Positions 31,709 to 44,041 of a stretch of 64,000 bases of DNA are shown in pieces (within the stretch, counting starts at the first letter, position 1; each line of letters begins with the position of its first letter). The notes beneath the pieces were generated by a model. The model made no database searches. It saw only the letters and a program-made list of their open reading frames with translations, and was not told the DNA's origin. The stretch is from Malus domestica (lineage: Eukaryota; Streptophyta; Magnoliopsida; Rosales; Rosaceae), in NCBI RefSeq assembly GCF_042453785.1, contig NC_091668.1, positions 27,405,501 through 27,469,500 on the forward strand. Direction: 5' to 3'. The position numbers and the translations under genes were made by a program.

Positions 31709-33507
31709 ATGGGAGAGGGAGAGCATGAAATCACTTTAGAGGAGGCACTAATATCTTCCACGTTGAGAAAGCAAGGGCTGCAGGAAATGGAAGGGAAATG
31801 GAGGGAGTTCCTGAAAGAGCTTAAGAAGGTGAGCTACATGGCAGCGCCGATGGTGGCTGTCATGGTGATGCAGTACCTTATGCAGGTTGTTCCCGTGATG
31901 ATGGTTGGACATGTCGACCAGCTCTCTCTTTCCGGGGTCTCCATCGCCACCTCTTTCACTAGTGTTACTGGCTTCAGTCTTCTTGTAAGTCCGTATCTCT
32001 TTTTTCTCTTTTAAGTGCAATCCCTGCATCCTGTTCATATTGATATTAATATCTTGTGCTCTAGCTCCTTGCATTTTTAAACAACTATCTTCAAATTTCA
32101 GTGAAAAGGTAAACGAAAAAGGTTACCAAGGGGTTGGAAGATACTATCGTAACCAAATTATTGCTAATCTATTATGTGATGTAGCTCTAACCCGCCCCCT
32201 ACTACCGATATCATCGTGCAAAAATATAATAATATCAGACTATTGATGCAAGGATGTAATATCAAACGATTTGGACCACGTTTAACCAAAAAAAAAAAAA
32301 ATACCACTAGATCGCAATTAACCCTTCAGACCAATTCCAATTGTTGGGGTTAAAACCTACTTTTTTTCAGTAACATTTAAATTTTATTTAGATTATCCAA
32401 ATTTATTTTTCAAAACATTTTAACTTAAAAATATTAAAATTCCAATAAAGAATGAAAAATCACTAAATCTATCTCATCCTTACACATGTACTACATGAAA
32501 GAACATGAAAAACCAAACAACCTACCCCATTCTTAAATACAAACACATAAAATGGGTAGAAAGAAAAAAATGGAAAAATTGTACGATGAAAGCGAATTTT
32601 GTGTGGATGTTTGAACAAAAACATAGGTATATAGAGTTTTTCGGTGAATTTTGTTTTTTTTTTAATTATTTGAGCCGTTGGATTTAATTTTGAACTGTTT
32701 AGATCTTTTTTTTATTGCTAGATTTGATTATATTCGATCTCAGCCACATGGCCAGTCCGATAAAAAAATAGTCATTGGTATTTCCACAAGTGGCCGACAA
32801 TGACAGTAGCTGTGTCTTAGCCACTATGCTTGCTCAGTTTTTTGGGCTAAAAATAAGTTTTAATACAAAACCTTTTTTTTGCCCAATGATTAGAGAAGCT
32901 TTGAGAGGTTTAGGACTCAAATTTTGAGTTTTAACCCAACCACTGGAGTGGGTCTTAGATAGATTTATTATATTTTCATCCAAAAACTGTGCAATGATAT
33001 GAGTTTCCCGGAGAAATCGTGTTCTACAAGCTGGAAACTCAAATATGTTGATAAAATCATAAATTTTTCTTTTGGCTCAATTGTTACTTAGTCGTCAAGT
33101 GACCTTAAGTTACTCATGATATGTAATTAATCTTTGAAAATGTTGCAGTTTGGTCTAGCTGGTGCACTGGAGACTCTGTATGGACAAGCATATGGGGCAC
33201 AGCAATATCAAAAGCTTGGAATTCATACTTACACCTCCATCCTCTGTCTCTGTCTCGTCTCTCTCCCAATATCCCTCCTATAGGTGTTCACAGACAAACT
33301 TCTAAATTTGATAGGTCAAGATCCTTTAATCTCCAAAGTAGCACACAAATACTCAGTTTGTCTCATCCCTAATCTTTTCTCATACGCCATTCTTCAATCG
33401 CTCATCCGGTATTTCCAGACGCAGAGTTTGATTCTTCCGATGTTGTATAGCTCAGGTGCAACTCTGTGTTTGCATATACCTCTTTGTTGGGCTTTCACCC
33501 TTAAACT

Positions 33508-33965
33508 TGATAAAGTTTGTTAGCTTTGTGTTTTTTTGATTGAGTGTTTGAATCGGTTTCTTTGGTAGAATGGTAGAGAATTGAGAGAACTTGGAGATTT
33601 TGGATATCAGCTGTGCAAATAATGCAGCAGCACTGATTGATTAAGTAAGGTGAACATTACACAAGAGTATGGTGCATTGCCATCACCCATACTTATCTAA
33701 AACGGTGATTGACAAGAGACTTTAACAACCATTAAGCCTTACTACTCCAGATTACATCCTAACCCTTCATTTGGGGTTAAGTGGTTTAATCTGGAGTGTA
33801 CACTTGTCACTCACACACTTACACACACATTTAAAACAAAACTAGCCGTTGGAGACTAAAACCCTTCATCTTCTTTCTTCTTCTTCGATGCAGACATCAC
33901 CCTTTGCTCGGGAGCCCCTTGCTGCCTTCGACTCCTCGACTCCAGGAGCTGGTTAGCTTCCAACA
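33508..33965 (-). repeat. 3' LTR of the MATE-disrupting Copia element
   Basis: 458 bp. It is the left-hand LTR; because the element is on the minus strand this is its 3' LTR. It is preceded by the polypurine tract on the element strand and bordered by host duplication aaact. Confidence 0.92.
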
Positions 33966-36900
33966 CTCCCTTCTAAACTGCTTCTAGGAGTCAATCCGAG
34001 CAAACCCTTCAGGTAATTGAATCTCTCATTCGGTAGTACTTTTGTGAATATGTCTGCGATCTGATCTTCTGTGCTGCAATAGATTAGCTTGATTATGTTG
34101 TCCTGCAATGCTTCTCTGATGAAATGATATCTTCTCTTGATGTGTTTTGTTCTCTGATGAAATACTGGGTTTTTAGTCATGGCAATTGCAGAGGTGTTGT
34201 CACACAAAAGTGGTGTGGCTTCAACCTGCAATTCGCCAAAATCTTTAAGTATGAACCTTAGCCAAATGGCTTGAGCTGTAGCTTCTGATGCACTCACATA
34301 CTCTGCCTCGGCTGTGGACAGTGCAACACTTTGTTGCTTCACAGAGGCCCATGAAAATACCCCTGATCCGAAAGTGAAAGCATAGCCAGATGTGCTTCTG
34401 CTATCATCCTCACTGCCACCCCAGTCACTGTCACAGAATCCAATTAGAATAGATGACTTTCCCATCTCATATTTGATCCTATAATCAAGAGTTCCTTGTA
34501 CATATCTTAGCACTCTCTTAGCTGTGCCCATATGTATCTTGCTAGGATTATGCATAAACCTAGAAAGTAGGTTTGCTGAGAACATTAGATCTGGCCTTGT
34601 TGCAGTTAGATACAATAGACTGCCAACAATGCTTTTATAGAGACTAACATCTGCAGGTTCACTTCCATCCTTATTTTTAAGCTTCTCATTTGCAATTAGG
34701 GGTGTAGAAACTAGTTTGCAACCTTTCAAACCAAATTTCTCAAGCAAAGTTTTAGCATACTTCTTTTGATGAATAAAGATGCTACTTGCTTCTTGAATTA
34801 CCCCAATGCCAAGAAAATGATGCAAGAGGCCTAGGTCAGTCATTTCATACCTCTTCATCATCTCTTCCTTGAACTCTTCCATCATTGCAGCATCATTTCC
34901 AGTGTAGACAACATCATCCACATAGATTGAGACAATGAGTGTCTTGTTGTTGCTTTCTGTCTTGGTGTAGAGTGTAGCTTCACTAGGACTTTTTTGAAAC
35001 CCTTTCTCAGTGAAATAGGAATCAATCTCATTGTACCAAGCTCTTGGAGCTTGTTTTAGGCCATAAAGAGCCTTCCTTAACTTGTACATTTTTTCTGGAA
35101 ACTCTTGACTTGTGAACCCTTGAGGTTGTTCCACAAACACCTCATCCTCTAACACTCCATTTAGAAATGCAGATTTAACATCCAATTGATGCAGCTTCCA
35201 ACCCTTCTTGGCTGCTAGGGCTATCAAGGTCCTTATGGTGTCTAACCTTGCTACTGGAGCAAAGGTTTCATTGAAGTCTACACCAGGCTTCTGTGAGTAA
35301 CCTTTGGCCACTAACCTGGGCTTATTCTTTTGCACAAAACCATCTAGATTTAGTTTCACTTTGTACACCCATTTTACACCAATCACAGGCTTTTCACTTG
35401 GTCGATTTACAAGTTCCCAAAGGTCATTCTTTTCTATCATTTCAAGCTCTTCCTTCATTGCTTTCTTCCAAGCTTTGTCTTTCTCAGCTTCTTCATATGT
35501 TTCTGGTTCTACTACACAATAATTACATGTAGCATAAATCTCATCCATATTTCTCAATCTTACTGGAGTTGAACTAGGAGTTGTTTTCTGTGATTGATTT
35601 GATTGTGGACTCATAGTAGCTTGCTGTGGAGTCCCTTGTATGTCACCATTATCTGTGACTTCTTCTTGAACTGAGGTCTCCATAGGCTCCCTTGTTTACC
35701 TTTTGTTTAGGTCAATTTGTAGAGAGACACTGTCCTTTTCCTCTATCATTGTATCCTAGTTCCACATTGAGTCTTCATCAAAGATAACATCCTTTGATAG
35801 GATTATCTTTTGAGTCAACACATTATAAACTCTGTATCCTTTCTCACTGGTACAATAGCTTACAAAAACACCCTTGTTACTTGATTTCTCCAACTTGTGC
35901 CTTAGTTGGTGAAGGATGAGAGTGTAGCACACTGAGCCAAACACTCTCAGATGCTTCACAGAAGGCTTCTTTCCACTGAACACTTCAAATGGAGTTTTCT
36001 TCTCCAAGGCTTTAGTGGGACACCTATTCAATAGGTATACTAAGGTGTTCACAGCTTCACCCCAAAATTTATAAGGCATGTTCTTCCCATGCATCATAGA
36101 CTTAGCCATTTCGACTATAGTCCTATTCTTCATTTTTGCAATCCCATTCTGTTGTGGTGAATATGCCACAATGAGTTGCTTCTCCAACCCCACATCTTCA
36201 CAGAATGCATTGAACTCATGTGAGGTGTACTCACCTCCCCTATCACTTCTCAGTCTTTTGATTTGGTATCCACTTTGCAATTCCACCATTGCCTTGAACT
36301 TCTTGAATATTGTGAATACCTCAGACTTGAACCTCATGAAATACACCCAACACATCCGTGAATAGTCATAAATGAAAGTTAGGAAATACCTGTTTCCATT
36401 GATTGTTGTTGTTTTCATTGGTCCACACACATCTGAGTGAATCAATTCGAGTGGCTTTGTTACCCTCCAAGCCTTTCCAGCTTCAAATGAATCTCTGTGA
36501 TGCTTGCCAAACACACACCCTTTACAGGTTTCATTGCATTGATCCATCTTTGGTATACCTTGCACCATTTCATCCTTTTGCATATTTTGTAAGCTTGTCA
36601 TGTTTAAATGACCGAGTCTCTTGTGCCATAGCTTCATAGAACTTGTCACACTTACTTTCTTTGATACTTCTTCTAAGTACTTCAGCACAAGTGGAAAGCT
36701 TCTGTTTTTCATTTCCACTTTGGTCACCAAGTTTGATAGGGATCTATCATCATAGATCTCAACCACAGTTCCCCCAAAGAGTAGGAAATAGCCATGCTCC
36801 ATCATTTGACCCACACTAAGTAGATTCTCATCCAATCCAAGCACTAGTATCACCTTCCTTATGCATCTTCTTCCTTTCTTGGTGTTGATAACCAGAGTTC

Positions 36901-38042
36901 CTCTTCCAGTGGCTTTGACAATGTTTCCATCTCTCATTTTCACCTTTCTAGTGAAGTTTGTGTCGATATCAATGAGTAATGACTCATGTGCAGTCATGTG
37001 GTTGTTGCAGCCACTGTCAATGTACCACACTTCATTGTTTCTCTCCACTTTTGCATTGAAAACACAGAACACATTTGCTTCTTCTTCCACTTGATTTGCA
37101 CAATTCACTTGTTGCACATTCTTTGATCTGCAGTCCTTCATAATGTGCCCAAACCTGATGCATTTGGCATCTAGGCTTGTCCTTGAACCAACACTCCCTA
37201 AGATGGAATTTATCACAGTGCTTGCATTGTTGCTTGGTTCTTGGACCTGCATTGATGTTGCTGCCTTGGTTAGGTCTTGGGTTGTGATACCCTTTTCCTT
37301 CCCATTTCTTATTCTTGCCCTTCCACTGTGGTCTCTGATTGCTTGCACTGGCTTGACTACTAGATCCAACATTGAGTGATTGAAAGGCTTTCTCAGGTGC
37401 AGAGTCAGCATGCCTCTCGAGCCTTTGATCAAAAGCTTTTAAGGATGCCATCACATCTTGTACACTGAGAGTTTTAGTGTCTTTGGTTTCTTCTATAACA
37501 CTCACTATTGAATCATAGGGTTTAGTCAAACTAATCAACAGTTTTTGGACAATTATTTCATTAGGCAGTTCCTCACCATATGTTTTCATCTTGTTTACAA
37601 CATCAAACAGCCTAGTGAAGTAGTCTTTTAACAGCTCATTTTCCCTCATTCTTGTATACTCAAAATCTCTTCTAAGGGACTGAAGTTTTACCTTTATAAC
37701 TTTAGTGTCTCCTCTGTACTCTTGCTATAAAACTTCCCAAGCTCCCTTTGCAGTCTCTTCATTTGCTATCCTCGGAAAAATGGTGTCAGAGACAGCACCT
37801 TGAATGATTCCAAGTGCTCTAGCATCCTCCATCCGATTCTGCTTCAGTGTTTTGAGTTGTGTTTCTGTGAGATCCTCCTCTAGAGCATCAATCTCCATCT
37901 CAGGTAGTTCATACCCGTGTTGAACCATATCCCATAGATCATAGGATTTGAAAATGGTTGTCATTCTTATTCTCCAAAAATCATAATTCTCCCCATCAAA
38001 GACTAGAGCTTTTAGCTCACTGCTACTGCTGGATCCTTTCAT
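33953..38042 (-). pseudogene. Copia gag-pol polyprotein, interrupted
   Basis: Reading leftward: gag begins at 38042 (MKGSSSSSELKALVFDGENY) and meets TAG near 37727. It continues in frame (37649 leftward) through gag to the first zinc-knuckle residues (CKHCDKFHLREC). A frameshift near 37170 then moves to another frame that carries FGHIMKDC, protease YIDSGCNNHMT, the GAG-pre-integrase HKRLGHLN and the integrase core (HSDVCGPM, SDRGGEYTS, PQQNG). Stops lie near 35756 and 35692. The last block, from 35683, holds reverse transcriptase with YVDDVVYTGND and RNase H with CDSDWGGSEDD, ending at 33953. At least three nonsense codons and one frameshift make it non-autonomous. Confidence 0.9.
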
Positions 38043-38161
38043 TTCCAGAATTGTTTGTTGATTGTTGTTATAGAAGACACTACATTGGTGCTCCCAAGGA
38101 TCTTATCTTGCACAGATTACGCCCAGAAAGTTATAAGATCAATAACAAAGCTCTGAGGCCA

Positions 38162-38619
38162 TGATAAAGTTTGTTAGTTTTGTGTTTTTTTTATTGAGTG
38201 TTTGAATCGATTTCTTTGGTAGAATGGTAGAGAATTGAGAGAACTTGGAGATTTTGGATATCAGCTGTGCAAATAATGCAGCAGCACTGATTGATTAAGT
38301 AAGGTGAACATTACACAAGAGTATGGTGCATTGCCATCACCCATACTTATCTAAAAAGGTGATTGACAAGAGACTTTAACAACCATTAAGCCTTACTACT
38401 CCAGATTACATCCTAACCCTTCATTTGGGGTTAAGTGATTTAATCTGGAGTGTACACTTGTCACTCACACACTTACACACACATTTAAAACAAAACTAGC
38501 CGTTGGAGATTAAAACCCTTCATCTTCTTTCTTCTTCTTTGATGCAGACATCACCTTTTGCTCGGGAGCCCCTTGCTGCCTTCGACTCCTCGACTCCAGG
38601 AGCTGGTTAGTTTCCAACA
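38162..38619 (-). repeat. 5' LTR of the MATE-disrupting Copia element
   Basis: 458 bp. The primer-binding site lies immediately on its left (38150-38161) and the host duplication aaact on its right (38620-38624). About nine differences from the other LTR were counted by eye. Confidence 0.92.
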
Positions 38620-40596
38620 AAACTGAACTTAGGAAGTGTTGGAGCAGTGTTAGCAATAACCTTCTCTTACTGGTTTAATGTGATTGTACTCGGGTTTTAC
38701 ATGAAGTATTCAGTGGCATGTGAAAACACTCGTGCTCATGTGCTTTCAGTAGGAGTCATTCGAAACGTTAAAGAATTCTTCTGCTTTGCTATTCCATCAG
38801 CTGCAATGGCTTGGTAATCAATTCCTCTTTTCTTTCTCTTTCTAACAAGATAGTAGTATTTGGTTTCTTTTGCCCGTGTCTGCAAGGGCATGCAATCATA
38901 CATATATAACAAAAGTTTTAACAGTCATATTGTAAATCTAAACCATTAATCAGATTCTTACGTTCATGAATATATCATCTAAGTTGACTATCGGACAACA
39001 TAAGTGTAGCAAGAAAATTACTCTAGCACGTTTATGGAATAAGAATTGGAATCAGTATGATTCTTAAGTTCCTTGGGCCTACTATAACATGGGTGTTGAA
39101 ATGACTTCAGTTTCTAACTTCCCGTGTTACCAACACATATGGAATCGGAAAAAGTGTGGGTTCCCCCCTTAAACTCCGTAATTTAACACATAAAAACCAA
39201 TAATCAAATCAACTGAGGAGGGTAGTAGATTCGATTCCCTTTCCTTACTGTCTCTATTTCATGTTAACAAGCATGCAGATACATGTATTCAATTCCCTGT
39301 TGGCCTTTTTTCTACTTGACATGCTACACATTTGTAGTCTTGAATGGTGGTCCTATGAGGTGCTCATTTTGCTTTTTGGGCTGTTAGCAAATCTGAAACT
39401 GGAGACATCAGTGCTTTCTATATGGTATGTTTCCTTCATAATTATCTAATGTCTTTGATACATTTTGAAGATTATGCAGCATGCTAATGGTTTTTCATTT
39501 CCATCGAGTTTGAGCAGCTTTACAGTTACTTATTTGCACTACTACGTACCATATGCTTTTGGAGCCACAACAAGGTATGCCCTTAACCTGATCCTGATAA
39601 CGGCAAAGAGAATTTTAATTCAAATTCGTATCTAAATTGTTTTCAAAGAATACTTTTGTCGATTTTGTAGCACTAGGGTTTCAAATGAGTTAGGAGCTGG
39701 GAATCCTCATGCTGCTAAAGTGACAGTCTGTGCTGTTACAGTTCTTGCAATCACGGAAATAATTGTTGTAAGCACAACTCTTTTCTCTTACCGCCATAAT
39801 CTCATATATGCATTCAGCAAAGACAAGGAGGTAGTGGAGTGTCTTGCAGATATGGGTCCTCTTATTAGTCTCTCCATTGTTATGGATGGGTTACAAGCAC
39901 TACTTTCAGGTTTGTTTCCCAAACTTCACTTCCACTCCTTCTTTAGAGGGTCATTGGTGCCTCTAGGAACTAGAAAAACGAGATATCGATATAAATTTGT
40001 GTTCTGCCAATGCGCTGGGCTCACATATCAAGTACGGAGTCTGGCGCAGTGCATGATTTGAACCTCTTGCATTTTCAGCCGTATTTTTAATATTCATACA
40101 AAGCCTCTGAGATCTAGGAGACATGCTTATGATGGTTAATTTTGTTTCAAATTAGGGGTTGCTAGAGGAACAAGATGGCAGAACATAGGAGCTTATGTAA
40201 ATCTGGGGGCATATTATTTGGTTGGCACTCCTGTGGGTGTGGTGCTTGCCTTTGGTGTGCACTTGAGAGCCAAGGGCCTTTGGATTGGATTATTGACAGG
40301 GTCTACTATTCAAGCTATCCTGCTTACTCTTAAAACTAGTCTCACAAATTGGCAAAAGCAGGTTCAAGCTCTCTTTCACCAATTATTTTTTCATTATTAC
40401 ACATACAACACTTTTCCAGTATGGTTTACCAATCACACAGCTGATTATTTTCTCGGCACTGACAGAAGCAGTTTTATCATCACCAACAATGTCAAACTTG
40501 CCCCAAGCATGATATGTTAACTAATTAAGCTCATGTGGAATGATGCAGGCTTCACTTGCAAGAGAGAGGATGCTGAAAGAGGTCGTACGTACCTAG

Positions 40597-40930
40597 AGAG
40601 GAATCAGTTGGATAATATATATATAATCTCCAAAAAGAGGAGAAGACTTAACATACAGTTTCAGGAGTAATTCATGAGAAGGAGCATCTAGCAAGTTTCT
40701 ATAAAAAGGACATATAAATCCACGTTGTACTCTTTTTTGTTCGACTAGGTTTATGTCTCATAGGGTTTTCCATAACAAGATTTTAACGAAGCATCATAAA
40801 TGCGTACGACACCATTTCAATTGTCTAGAAGAATGCAGTACTCTTTTTTCCTTCCCTTTAGTTTTGCCCCACTATGTTTTTCAAGTAAAGGTTTTAACAA
40901 GGCAAGGCGCAACTATGTATTTTTTGAGAT
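40597..40930. other. MATE 3' flank
   Basis: Probable 3'UTR and downstream sequence of the MATE gene. A short plus-strand frame from 40800 has no domain of its own and runs into the MATE-like relic that follows. Confidence 0.45.
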
Positions 40931-41303
40931 AGAGATGAAAGTCCAACACAAAATCTATTCTTTTTTTAAGCTGTATTCTAAGCTGAAGGAATTCTTCCGA
41001 TTTGTTATTCCTTCAGCTATAATGACCTGGTAATCAACTCATGTTTTCTTCCCCTCTTCAAGAAAATTATGGTCTTGGATTTCTTGAGTTATATGACACA
41101 CACTCATACAGCGAAGTGTTTTGTTGGCAGACTGTAAACATAGACCATTGATTAGCTAATTCTTTCATGACTATGTGGTCGATATTGCCTTTTAGGTAAA
41201 CATCGCGTTAATCCTTCTTTCTTAGAGGGTCACCTCTATGTTGACTTTCAGGTTTGTTTCCTAAACATCGCGTTAATCCTTCTTTCTTTAGAGGGTCACT
41301 GCT
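40931..41303 (+). pseudogene. Decayed MATE duplicate, left part
   Basis: About 40965-41035 (KEFFRFVIPSAIMTW followed by gtaatc) copies the end of MATE exon 2 (KEFFCFAIPSAAMAC plus gtaatc). About 41246-41303 (actttcaggtttgtttccta, then cttctttctttagagggtca) copies the end of exon 5 and the start of intron 5 of the MATE gene at 39903-39955, with a further partial duplicate at about 41207-41245. Intervening exons are lost. It is a relic of a tandem MATE duplication. Confidence 0.7.
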
Positions 41304-43690
41304 TGTAAAACCCTGTCTCGAATTATGTATGTTGGCATATTAACGGAGTTATAAAATGACCAGTTTGCCTCCTATCACTTACCCAATCTGGTTTCCTTTT
41401 TGGATTTTCTCCAAATTCTTCCCCTCTCTTTGCTTGCCACGTGGCACCACCCCACCCCCATCTCTTTTCTCTCTCATTCTCTCCTTCTCCCCGAGCCCTC
41501 TCACTCTCTCTCTCTCTCTCTCTCGCACACTATCTCCCTCTCCTCGATCTACACACACACACACACCATCATCACCACCTGTTGGCAGTGACGACAACCC
41601 TCGACCTCAACCAAACACCTAACAAATCGTTTCTCTTTCCCAACATCGTTGCAGTCACGGTACAAGCATTTTTCGACGAAGGTAAGTCGAAATCACCCTT
41701 CAATCTCCTTCCTCCATAGTCTAGACTGCTTGGTTATTTAATGGAAAATGGTTTTGGTGAAGGTTTAAGCACGAAAACAACTCAAGGAAGCATTTTTCAA
41801 TTTTCTCGTGAAATACCGTAGGTTTCAGGACATTTTCCGGTCGTCTCCGATGCCAACTCCAACCCATCTTGGTACGACTTGGATCCCTACTATTTTATCT
41901 TCATTTTGGCTTTTGTATGATGAAATTTGGTTAAGGTTTGACCCTAAAACGGAGTCAGGGAGATTCTCGACCAAATCTCCAGCATTCTCCCTCGCAAAAC
42001 CAGGTTGAGACCCAAACCCAAGCTTGGGCCGGGCTTTCAGGCCCAAAACCCAAATGAAACAAGGCATTTGGGTCGTAATGACTAGGGCATTTGGCCCATT
42101 AAACCTTCGGCCCAAACCCTTAGAACCCAAACCCAAAATCCTTTGAACCGAGGCCCTTGGACTGTACAAACTAGGGCATTCAGCCCGTTAAAACTAGCCC
42201 AAACCCTTTGGACCCAAGTCCAAAGCTCAGGCCCAAACCTAACAAACCCTAGGCCCAAACCAACTAACCCAGACCCCAGGTAGCGGGTAAGCTTGCGTGT
42301 GGGCGCGCATGAGAGGGGTTGCCCGTGTCAACGCGTAGAGCACATACGCCACCGTCCACGGTGAAGCCGGTGAATTTTCCGGCCACCCACAGCTGCCCGT
42401 GGCTATCGGAGCCGCCACTTTGCGGTGGGGCGTAGGGGTACTTGAGGTCCCTCCTTATGTTTTTCGACATCCTGAATCTATTTATAACGTCCACTTTCAA
42501 AAATTCAATCATTATGGTAGAGTTTTATTAATTGGACCCTTTATTTGTTTAGGTGCGATTATTAGCGGGGATTCCGTCATTCTTATTTCGCACGGCTCTT
42601 CGACAACGGAGTATCTGTGAGTGGACCCCTTCTAAAATGCATAATTTAATAGTATAAATGCATACATGAAAAACATGATTTAATAATTACGTTTTATGAA
42701 ACGTTTTATGAGTAAATTAGATTTACACTTTATTATTATCATGCTTTACTGAGACTATTTTGGAATACCATACTTTATCGAATTTATGTTCTTTGTACTA
42801 GATATGATGGATGACTATATACTATTTATGAACATGTTTTTACACTCTTTATAGTATATATAATGGATGACCATATATTATGAAGATGTTTTGAGATATA
42901 TGTACTTATGTTGGAAATATTATATTCAATGTTTTTGTGCATATCTAGTGGTCACTGTCATGCCTACGGGCGTATGTTATGCCTACGGGTGTATGTCCTG
43001 CCTACAGGCTCGTGACGGTCCTGCCTACAGGCGTATGTTCTGTCTACAAATGTATGTCCTGCCTACCGTATGTTCTGTCTACGGATGTATGTCCTGCCTA
43101 CAGGCGCGTGATGGAGAGCTTTCAGGCAATTATGATACCACTAGTTATCACACTAAATATGATATATATTTTAAGAAAGGTTTTATGGCATGCTACTGTT
43201 ACCAGAAATCTATTACATATTATGCTATTAGTTTTCATAAACTTTTGGGGTTAGTACGTTGTTGAATAACTATGTTTGCACTACTTATACATCAACTTGG
43301 TCCACTCATGTTTGTTTTGCGCCCCCTCAGGACATTGGAATGAGGCTTACGATCCAAGCTACGAGGCATTCCCCTACCAGTGACATCGTGCCATCCTTTC
43401 TGCTTTGACATCATTGTAATAGCATTTTCCCCTTGTATTCTGAATTAGATGTATGCTCTGAACATGTCATGCATTATCACTATCATTATCATTGTTGGTA
43501 GTTGAATATTATTATATTATTTTATAAGGTTTATGTTGGAATATTACATCGCGTAGTTCGCGCGAAATTTACATGCATGTTTCACATGTTCTCAGCATAT
43601 GCATTCATTAAATGGCTTGCGTCACCCTCGGGTGTTGGCCAGCATGTGGCCATCCCAATATCCCTCGGACATCAAGATCGGGGCATGTCA
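41304..43690. mobile_element. Solo LTR, about 2.39 kb, with 5-bp target duplication ctgct
   Basis: It starts TGTAAAACCCTGTC and ends GGGGCATGTCA, flanked by ctgct at 41299-41303 and 43691-43695. Sequence on both sides belongs to one continuous MATE intron-5 relic. Inside are a CT/CA-rich low-complexity block (about 41500-41565), blocks of gcccaaaccc repeats (about 42000-42270), a GC-rich part (about 42280-42440) and a short tandem array at about 42955-43110. No retroviral protein is encoded, so it is either a solo LTR or a very large terminal-repeat derivative. Confidence 0.75.
42957..43110 (+). repeat. Minisatellite of about 18-20 bp units in the solo LTR
   Basis: Variants of tgcctacgggcgtatgt, tgcctacaggctcgtgacgg and tgtctacggatgtatgtc are repeated about eight times. 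Frames across it read as Cys/Tyr-rich repeats (CPAYR-like), judged artefacts. Confidence 0.8.
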
Positions 43691-43695
43691 CTGCT

Positions 43696-43770
43696 GCATC
43701 TAGGAATTGGAAAAGCACTTGCGTTGACCAATCACACTAGGCTCATATTTCACATAGGAATGACCATGCA
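43696..43770 (+). pseudogene. Decayed MATE duplicate, right part (intron 5 relic)
   Basis: gcatctaggaattggaaaag and ccaatcacactaggctcata align with gcctctaggaactagaaaaa and ccaatgcgctgggctcacat of the MATE gene intron 5 (about 39959-40026). This proves that the 2.39-kb LTR landed inside the duplicate. Confidence 0.65.
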
Positions 43771-44041
43771 TGATGTTATGGCGTAAGTATTGTGACCTAT
43801 ATAACCAATTTGCTTCTCTGAAATTTACCCTTTTATTTATACCCGATAACCGTGGATAAACGTCCGAGTGGAGCAGATTTAAGAATGAAAATTCGGGTAT
43901 TCTTCGGTATGGGGAAAAAACCGTAAATATTATTCAGTTATGATTTTGAATATGGTTAAAGGAGTCCCCAATCTGCACCTATCCCTGAATCTGCCCAAAT
44001 AATATATTACAATAGGAAGGATTTGTGGCACTACTTTCTTT

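Larger units (their letters stand above)
33508..38619 (-). mobile_element. Complete but defective Ty1/copia element inside MATE exon 2
   Basis: Two 458-bp LTRs (33508-33965 and 38162-38619) start TGATAAAGTT and end TTCCAACA on the plus strand. By eye they differ at about nine positions (about 2%). The exact target duplication aaact is at 33503-33507 and 38620-38624. The primer-binding site, complementary to the initiator Met tRNA type, is TGGCCTCAGAGC on the minus strand (38150-38161) abutting the 5' LTR. The polypurine tract AGAAGGGAG lies at 33966-33974. Internal gag-pol is on the minus strand with several lesions. Confidence 0.95.
31709..40596 (+). pseudogene. MATE/DTX efflux transporter, interrupted by a nonsense codon and a Copia insertion
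   Basis: Exons: 31709-31984, 33149-33507 plus 38620-38813 (one exon split by the Copia element), 39338-39424, 39518-39574, 39671-39909, 40156-40361, 40549-40596. Without the lesions the frame would give about 486 aa, the usual plant DTX length. Family signatures: [69 protein letters not shown] and WQNIGAYVNLGAYYLVGTP. MATE proteins are 12-helix antiporters that export secondary metabolites, organic acids or hormones across the plasma membrane or tonoplast. Exon 2 has an in-frame TAG at 33281-33283, where the family has a Trp codon. A 5.1-kb minus-strand Copia element sits at 33508-38619 with an aaact duplication. Remaining exons are otherwise clean, suggesting recent loss of function. Intron 1 (1.16 kb) shows nothing notable. 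Confidence 0.88.

Noticed and set aside
33508..38619. Copia element bounded at TGTTAG (33518 and 38172)
   Set aside because: With those borders no target duplication exists; moving the border to TGATAAAG gives an exact aaact duplication and abuts the primer-binding site.
38620..40596. A separate short MATE gene
   Set aside because: Exon phase and sequence continue directly from 33507; it is the 3' part of the same gene, split by the Copia element.
41356..41719. Ser/Leu/Pro/His-rich frames
   Set aside because: Low-complexity CT and CA runs inside the solo LTR; there is no homology and several frames are open at once.
42867..43265. Cys/Tyr-rich 132-residue frame
   Set aside because: It is produced by the tgcctacgggcgtatg minisatellite inside the solo LTR.
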